Assembly (NCBI GenBank): GCA_934047225.1
Contig: OW203986.1
Coordinates: 25,423,221-25,487,220, forward strand
Direction of reading: 5' to 3'
DNA: 64,000 nucleotides
DNA from: Ypsolopha sequella
Lineage: Eukaryota; Arthropoda; Insecta; Lepidoptera; Ypsolophidae
Shown: positions 57,136 through 64,000 of the stretch, piece after piece
How positions within the stretch are numbered: the first letter of the stretch is position 1
Layout: every line of letters begins with the position of its first letter
Notes under the pieces: generated by a model
The model's database searches: none
Told to the model about the DNA's origin: nothing
Seen by the model: only the letters and a program-made list of their open reading frames with translations
Made by a program: the position numbers and the translations under genes

Positions 57136-58489
57136 TAAATATTTTAAAAGATTATTTAGTTTCAAATTTAGGTTACTTTTTTGTTATTTAAGTTTTAATA
57201 AACTACGGACAATATAGAGAAAATAAACGATTTCAATATTAAATATTGTTTATTCTTTAGTGAACATAAAAAAACATAATGCACATACAAAATTATAGAG
57301 AACAGATATGCACATTGGTGAGCTTATCTCTAATAAGAGGTTTTTCACAGCAAAACCATCTTGATATGAAAATCATAGTAATCACAAAGTAACAATACAC
57401 AAAAAGAAAGAAAAAATAACGTGTCTAATTATGTAATAAAAACATATACTTACTATAAAAACACACAATAAAATATTATGAGTATACATAGCGCAAAATA
57501 AAATACATAACTGTTATTATCAAAATTCGATCAATGCTCGACAGAGAAATAATATCTTATCAAAGAAATAATGTCTCATGAAAGAAAATAATATCTTTGT
57601 TAAAAAAAATGTAAAATCGTTTCGTGTACGTTTTTGGTAAATGTTGTATAGATGATCAGTTTTGAGTCAGAACATTTAGTTTCAGTCAATCCCAAAGTGA
57701 TTATTGAATCGGTATGAAACTGTTGCTATTACTATAACATAGAGTAAGGTCCTGGATATAGGCAATTTTTTCCTAAACCCTAAACCCCAATGCCCTAAAC
57801 TAGAAAATTAGATCAAGAACCAAGAATATAAATTGTCGGCCGGAAACTTGGTTCGTAAAACACATTTGACCTGAAAATAATTTCATCCAGGAACGTGGCC
57901 TGGCCAATAACTATCAAGGAAGATATATAACTCGATAGAACTACACAAAAACAAATTCCACGTGGATGAGGCCGTGGGCAAAAGCTAAAGTTTATTAATT
58001 TGTTAAGTTTGTTTATAGATAGCGTTTGTAGATATTTTTGAGCAAGCAAGCATCAATGTATATTTTCAGACGCACGCGATAAATAAACCATTCTTCTTTA
58101 CAAAAATTACGAATTATTTTAAAAGCCCAAAGTAAATTTACCTCGGAATTTCTAAGTAAGCTTAGTAATTACATAAATATTTTATAAATACGAACTAGTT
58201 CGATAAACTAGAAGTAATTTCTGGAAACCCTCGAACTGTTAAAGTGATTTATTTTCTAAATGAGTAGCGATTGGAAAATATGGGTCACTAGAGGAAAATT
58301 TTGATTAGAAGCAATTTAGGGAAATTATTCAAATTGTTTAATTGCTGTGGGAATAGGGAGAGTGGAACGCAGTTACTTAATAAATAAATTAAACTCATTT
58401 AAAATTAGTTATTTAGTAATTTTAGTCAGGTAGCTTGAACTCGAGGCTTTATAAAAATTAGAGTAATTACAAAAAAACTATGCTGTCAC
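57136..58489. other. No gene recognised; diverged Helitron tail
   Basis: 57800-57988 resembles the 3' part of the LEP1-like Helitron (CCACGTGGATGAGGCCGTGG then GCAAAAGCTA). The rest is AT-rich. Confidence 0.4.
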
Positions 58490-58610
58490 GTCATAAATCC
58501 CCAAAGGGGGTGTCAGAGGGGCTTCCATTGTGAACTGTCACAGAAAAAACAACTTTCCTTCACCCTTTTTTCACCGATGAATTTATCGTCCTAACGCTTT
58601 TTAGGGCATG
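58490..58610 (-). mobile_element. SINE fragment (tail half)
   Basis: GTCACGTCATAAATCCCCAA, GGGGGTGTCAGAGG and TTTAGGGCATGCA follow the SINE tail-half order; the tRNA-like head is absent. Confidence 0.65.
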
Positions 58611-58989
58611 CACTATGGACGGACTTTTACCACATATTTATTTTATCGTTTTTTTTTTCATTATTTTTGTCTTTGGCAGCATGTACGGATTTTGTCCACA
58701 TATTGAGATTATCTTAACATTTCCTACTTCTTAATAATTATTCCCTACTAACATATTAAGTTACTTAAGTTAAGGTTGCTAACACGGCACCCCCAAGTAT
58801 TGAGGACAAGTTCTAGTGCTTTCCGGGTGACGAAATACAATCAATACTGCCAGCGACACATAGTTAAGCCTAAAATATTGCAGAAACGTCAGTTGGTTTC
58901 GTGCCACTTATGAACATCAACATAATTTATAACATAACATTTTATATTCTTTTTTTCTCTTGTAATAATATAACAGTGTAATGTGATAT

Positions 58990-59210
58990 TTAATTAATTA
59001 AACATTATTATGGAACACAAGAACAATAAACAATTTATTTCCACTATTATCCTGCCAAGGCACCCTGGACTCGTGGTATCGGTCGGTCGTCGCGTTCGGA
59101 TCACGAGTACCTTCTGTAAGGGAGAGCCAGTCCGATATTAGTCTGATAGATATTTTTCTTACCTCACAGTGTTTTCCGTCATGAAATGACATCCGATCTG
59201 GAAGGAAGGA
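58990..59210 (-). other. Spliced-transcript-like segment, unrecognised
   Basis: On the minus strand there is an acceptor-like run (CTTCCTTCCTTCCAG) before ATCGGATGTCATTTC, a donor-like GTGAG|GTAAGAAAAA, then a second acceptor (CTCTCCCTTACAG) before AAGGTACTCGTG, and an AATAAA-type signal near 59035. No protein family fits; it may be the 3' end of a noncoding transcript or a transposon. Confidence 0.35.
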
Positions 59211-59756
59211 AGGTGTTAGTTTCAAGTTTTGCCAAACCTAATCTTTTCCAAGGAAATTTATGCATAACATTAGTATTTTGTGTAACTGTAACATAATTTG
59301 AGACACTGGGACACTACACTAGTTCTTGTTTTTTTTTGCACGAGTGTCTCAATGTCTAAATATGTGCAGTTGCACACAATACTTTATCTACAACCATCAA
59401 AAATATCGTCTTTATTTATAATATTTTCAACTAACAATTTCACGACATTCTTTCATGAACCTCGGGTGCGTCGTTCCGATAAAGCTACCTTGAAGGCCAA
59501 TCAGGACAAAGGTGGTGTGGCTTAAGAAATAAAGTGTGGAATTGTTTCTCGTCTCTGTTGTTGATTGGGTCTCTAGTGGTTTTATAATAAATTGGGCCAA
59601 TCGCAGCGCAGAATCGCGGCGTTATAATACAATATTTTAACAATGTATAGATACTTATAATACTACTTTTGATGTTGCAATTGCCTTATTGCAGTATAAG
59701 TATTGCAGTATGACCTTTTCAAATTTGAATCCGTACCGTATTATAAATGCGAAAGT

Positions 59757-59962
59757 ATGATTTATATAAAAACGGCTCACCTCAATATGTGTTATGATCG
59801 GGAAAACCGACCAGTTTCAGCAGATTTAGACTGCCTTCATCTAGGCGAGTAAAGACATTTACGCGACGACGTTACGCCTCACGCGTCGTCTAAATCTGCT
59901 GAAACTGGTCGGCTTTCCCGATCATAACACGTATTGAGGTGAGCCGTTTTTATATAAATCAT
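59757..59962. mobile_element. MITE with 75-bp inverted arms
   Basis: Arms 59757-59831 and 59888-59962, for example GGAAAACCGACCAGTTTCAG / CTGAAACTGGTCGGCTTTCC. Sibling of 52912-53075. Confidence 0.9.
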
Positions 59963-61149
59963 GAATTATCCTCAAGTCTCATTTAATTCTATAAATGCGA
60001 AAGTATATTTGTTGGTTTGTCCTTCTTTAAATTTTTTTATATTTTAAATATGATAATGAACTGCCAATAGTGCATTTAGCTTTCTATAATATTACTTCGA
60101 CTAGTAGCTCTGTAGTAATTAGTCGAATATAAATTATCTATTTGTCAGATACTAACTTTAGTACTGACTCCTGAATACTGAACAACAGTTGAATGAAGAT
60201 TTACGAGTTTGCTCTAGAAACGGGAACTTACAGAATTAATGATCATTATCTCGTTTGTCTAGCTACTGCGCAGTTTATTATAAAGTTATTGTCTATCTTA
60301 GATTTAAAACTTTGGTGACTACTCATATCATAACGTAATGCTAGCGGATTACTGACAGTTTATATATGTATATGTACTTGCTCTTGCCCGTGGCTTCGGT
60401 TCGGTTCGGTTGCGTAGAAATATCTTTCAACCAATGATTGAAATTGAGATTTTTAATCAGAACTTGCCCTCTAAAAAGGCCGCTTTGGATGAATCATATT
60501 ATGATTCTGTTGTAATGCCGTCTCTTTTGCACGCATGAAGAAACTCTGACTATATCCTACTTTCAAATCATTTCATGATTCACCCAAGTCGGCCTTTTTA
60601 GATCCCCTTATGATACTAAAAATAAGGACTTTAGTGATTTAGACGTGTTGCCTCTTTCGTTGAGTCAATTTAAGAGCGAGCTGTATAAAACTGTTAAAAA
60701 CTTTTAAGTATGCACTAATAATTTTGATTTTTCGTAGCTTGTAATATATATATATATATTACAAGCTACGAATATTATATATTTAATTTATTCTTGTAAT
60801 CTTTTAGTATGTTATCGGAGCTGTTGTTTTTTAAGTTTTGCATGTTGTAGGTATTTTTCTTTGACGTGCATTAATTTATTTGTTTTGATACTGATAAGTG
60901 GAAACTGTCTTTGGTTTAAGTATTAGCTATAATATTATTAATAAGTATGTAAAAATTATAACTGTTTGTTTACCAACAAAGAAAATAAAATAAATAAAAA
61001 TGTATCAGTGTTTGGCGTGGCGGTTATTTTATAAAAAAAACCCTTATAGCCTAATATGTTGAACAATATCGTAACGATGATTTTAAAGAAAACTGCATCC
61101 AACTCCATCATGTGGCTCTCGAGTTACAACGAAACAGACAGACAATATT
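59963..61149. other. No gene recognised
   Basis: AT-rich. It contains a 42-bp perfect palindrome (60731-60772) and a GGTTCGGTTCGGTT triplication near 60398. Confidence 0.4.
60731..60772. repeat. Perfect 42-bp palindrome
   Basis: TTCGTAGCTTGTAATATATA(T) and its exact reverse complement meet without a loop. Confidence 0.9.
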
Positions 61150-61595
61150 GCTGTTTTGGCCTCAGTACAACCAGAGAATATAAAGTATTACTACGTAAAG
61201 AAGCGACACTCTCCTCCCCGCGCGAATTTAACGTCCCCCGCGGTCCCCCGCAAGTTAGTGGAAATCTGGAGTCAGGCAGAGCTCGATTACCACTCGTTTG
61301 CTGCGCGCGTGTTTTGTTACAAAGTTTTATCACGATACTGATTTTTAATCAGTATGGTGCGTTATTGCAGTGTTTATGGATGCCTGGAAAACTTTTTTTC
61401 AAAAATTAGAATTGCGTGATCAAACCTTACAATTTCGTTCAGTAACGCATTTGGAACAATAAAATCAGTATTTATAACTTTCCATGTTTTAACAAGTTTT
61501 CATTTTTTTTCCAAAATTTATGTTTGAGTAGTTGTTAATTATATGATGATCATTTATGCATACGAAACTATATAGGTACCTACTAAGCTTAGGCA

Positions 61596-61658
<63 letters not shown>

Positions 61659-61910
61659 TTTTTTTAATACTGATTAATCCACGGGGAACCAGAGATTGGA
61701 CTACGCTAAAATTTAGGAAGAGAATCACATAAGTTGCTGACTTATATTGTGTCCCTCTCGGGCGACGACGCTCACACGATTGCTGCCAGCCCTAGACTAG
61801 CTCACGCACACACACAAGCGTGTGCGGACAAGCCAGATGCGCGCGTGAGAGTGTAGGTAAATAACTTGAGCCTTGACTATGAAGTGTCGGGGGTGTGGTA
61901 CAACTAATAA
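61150..61910 (-). repeat. Inverted copy of the 2635-3740 element
   Basis: GCGGTCCCCCGCAAGTTAG, GACAAGCCAGATGCGCGCGT and neighbouring blocks match 3740-2635 in reverse. A TA microsatellite sits between the two blocks. Confidence 0.7.
61599..61652. repeat. (TA)27 microsatellite
   Basis: An uninterrupted TA run of about 54 bases. Confidence 0.97.
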
Positions 61911-61975
61911 ATAACACATTTTGCAAAAATATTTAATGTTCAGACACGATTTTTTTACAACTAGTAAAATATTAA

Positions 61976-63835
61976 TAGTAGTTTATGCTACAAGGGCGAA
62001 AAGGAATAAATCACGAGGACGATTTAAAACACGAGCGTAGCGAGTGTTTTAAACGTAACCAAGTAATTTATTGCTCTTACGCCCGTGTATCATACTACGT
62101 TTTTCAATGCATAGTGTGAGGAAATAAAACAAATATAATCTTGTGAACTTTTAACTATGATTAGCTCAAAAGGACTGTATCCAGAGCCGTTAAACAGTGG
62201 AAAAAAAAGTATAACATTTATGGTACACAGGAAAGGCTGCAGGTTAGCCAAACAAACAAAAAATAATAATAATAATAAAGCCCTAGGGAAAAATAATCGA
62301 CTTTCTGTTCGGTTTTGATGCATAAAAAGTGGGTATTTACGAGTAATAATAAAAACATAGACTAACATTATAAAATCTTTTAAATTAAATGTTATACCTA
62401 GGTAAAACATTTAATTTAAAAGATTTTATAATTTTAGTCTATGTTTTTATTAAATAATTAATTAATTTCATTTATCTTCTTCTATGCAGGTATATTTTAC
62501 CTTTGTGTATGATTCCTTTTATATTGTAATTTTACCCAAGACGATTTTGCTGGAATAAATCTCTAACAACACATACGCTCGCCAATGTGAATATCTTTTC
62601 TCTGTTATTTTCTTTGGGTAGGTATATCCTTCTGTTATGTACGGACGCCAGCATGACAGGCTACCTAAGTATTGTCAGTTGTTATTGCGGTGACATAGCT
62701 CTTAATGATAGATCGCCCGATGGTTTGTCCTGCTGGAAGCTCTTCTGGACGAGTTGTTTGTGCGAAACGTCCTGCCGGAAGCGACCTGTAGTCCTGCTGG
62801 CAGTACGTGTTCTATATGAAAAATTTACTGGTCCTTCTGACAGTACGGTGACCCTGCCTTCTTCTATACTCGTGCGCCATCGCTTTCTGAGTGAAGGCAA
62901 GTGGAGCTTAGCAACTGTTTTTTCTTATCCACAAAAGGAACAGAAATACTGTATTTTTTCATGCAAATTTAAACCTTTATACTGTATAGGATTAAGAAAT
63001 TGTGATTGAAAAAAGTAACGTCTTTCCGGAAGGTCCCGTCCTGCTAGCCGACTTCGGGTGATTTAACATCAAATTCGTTTACAAATAGAGAGCTTGACTG
63101 CTGGCGTCTGATCACTAAATAAAAAAAAATTAAAAATATTCCCACGAACATTTTTTCAATACTAATATTTTAATGGAGTTTCCACGTACTAATACAAATG
63201 CCTAGTTTACACGGGTACAGTAGCAAGTCGAGTGCGAGGGTTAAAAAAAACATTTAGATAACTAGCCAAATGTAAACGAACTGTAGGTGGTTAAAAGTCA
63301 AAAGTGATAAAAGAAGACTAGTTCAATTAATAGCAACAATAACGCAAGTTACTCCACTTATAACTAGCCTAAATGTAAACCTTGGTTGCTCGAAAATCAC
63401 TTAGCATTCATCATCATGTAATTGATCTTGATTAAAAGTAATTTTCAATGCATGTGCTCGTAAAGGCCCACTTTTTATGCATCAAAATCGAACAAAAAGT
63501 CGATTATTTTGCCCTAGGGCTTTATTATTATTTTTTTTTTTAATTAATTTACAATGGTTGGCTAACCTGCAGCCTTTCCTGTGTACCATAGATATTATAC
63601 TTTTTTTTCTCCACTGTTTAACGGCTCTGGATACAGTCCTTTTGAGCCAATTACAATTTAAAGTTCACAAAATTATATTTGTTTTATTTCCTCACACTAT
63701 GCATTGAAAAACGTAGTATGATACACGGGCGTAAGAGCAATAAATTACTCGGTTACGTTTAAAACACTCGCTACGCTCGGGTTTTAAATCGTCCTCGTAA
63801 TTTATTCCTTTGCGCCCTTGTAGCATAAACTACTA
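61976..63835. mobile_element. 1.86-kb element with roughly 370-bp inverted termini, TTAA-flanked
   Basis: Left arm 61976-62345 and right arm 63446-63835 are reverse complements over most of their length; the outermost bases are TAGTAGTTTATGCTACAAGG. TTAA stands at 61972-61975 and 63836-63839. Each arm includes a CACTCGCTACGCTCG palindrome. The middle (62346-63445) has no recognised transposase; its longest open frame (62587-63009) lacks an ATG start and a family match. Confidence 0.8.
62344..62453. repeat. Palindrome inside the long-TIR element
   Basis: TAATAAAAACATAGACTAAC and AAAATCTTTTAAATTAAATG pair with their complements up to 62453 around a CCTAGG centre; one small mismatch region. Confidence 0.85.
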
Positions 63836-64000
63836 TTAAGGAATCCGAAACAAACACAATATAAAATAAATACGCAATCGAAAAATTTAAAACCCTGTAC
63901 AATACACTTCACACCCTTTCAAATCTCACCCATAGAAACGGTTATTATCAAGTGAACTGTACTATGGTCTACTAGACCGGTATAATATCCACCCTGTACC

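Noticed and set aside
57770..57800. Telomere-like CCCTAAACCCTAAACCCC
   Set aside because: Too short and not the insect TTAGG unit; treated as chance.
62587..63009. 140-codon open frame on the plus strand
   Set aside because: It begins at GTG, has no recognisable domain and lies in the centre of a transposon.

Overview
The window is AT-rich, intron-bearing animal DNA from an insect, almost certainly a moth or butterfly. The evidence is a pair of spliced 7-transmembrane odorant-receptor (OR) genes of insect type, a Helitron with LEP1-like ends (start ACTAATATTATAAATGCG, 3' end a GC hairpin then CTAG|T), the widespread lepidopteran repeat with the motif CCGGCCAAGTGCGAGTCGG, RTE and CR1/Jockey-type LINE remnants, tRNA-derived SINEs, a mariner and many MITEs. 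There are no operons, rRNAs, genuine tRNAs or CRISPR arrays.

The only host protein-coding genes I can support are two paralogous ORs in tandem on the minus strand. OR-A (19771 down to 8483) and OR-B (41124 down to 33800) each have five coding exons with GT-AG introns, matching phases and complete frames of 401 and 402 residues. They are about 90% identical over exon 1. Each lies in a long duplicated unit. U1 is about 6.16-25.0 kb and U2 about 27.6-44.1 kb. Partial relics of the same unit lie at 0.8-2.0 kb (U0) and 45.1-47.9 kb (U3). This is a birth-and-death tandem array that probably continues to the left of the window.

The most striking object is a complete BEL/Pao LTR retrotransposon (9181-16013) inside intron 4 of OR-A, antisense to the gene. 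Its two 464-bp LTRs look identical, it is flanked by a 5-bp target-site duplication (ATCTT), and it has a 1772-codon Gag-Pol frame with all catalytic motifs. The corresponding site in OR-B (about 34280-34295) is empty, so the insertion postdates the duplication and is very young.

Layout. 0-6 kb: end of U0, dispersed and foldback repeats, a SINE, and a broken Jockey-like LINE. 6-25 kb: U1 with OR-A and the BEL element. 25-27.5 kb: a LINE split by a 637-bp inverted-repeat element. 27.6-44 kb: U2 with a LEP1-like Helitron mosaic, a hAT MITE with an empty site in U1, OR-B, and a PIF1-helicase pseudogene in OR-B intron 3. 45-48 kb: an OR-less unit relic. 48-64 kb: no host coding gene recognised; SINE, LINE and RTE fragments, a decayed DNA transposon keeping its first transposase exon, a dead mariner, and a 1.86-kb element with roughly 370-bp inverted termini.

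Alignment of U1 with U2 lets many insertions be dated relative to the duplication. At least six different inverted-repeat elements are flanked by TTAA, suggesting repeated piggyBac-type activity. All comparisons were made by eye, and family assignments rest on remembered motifs, not searches.
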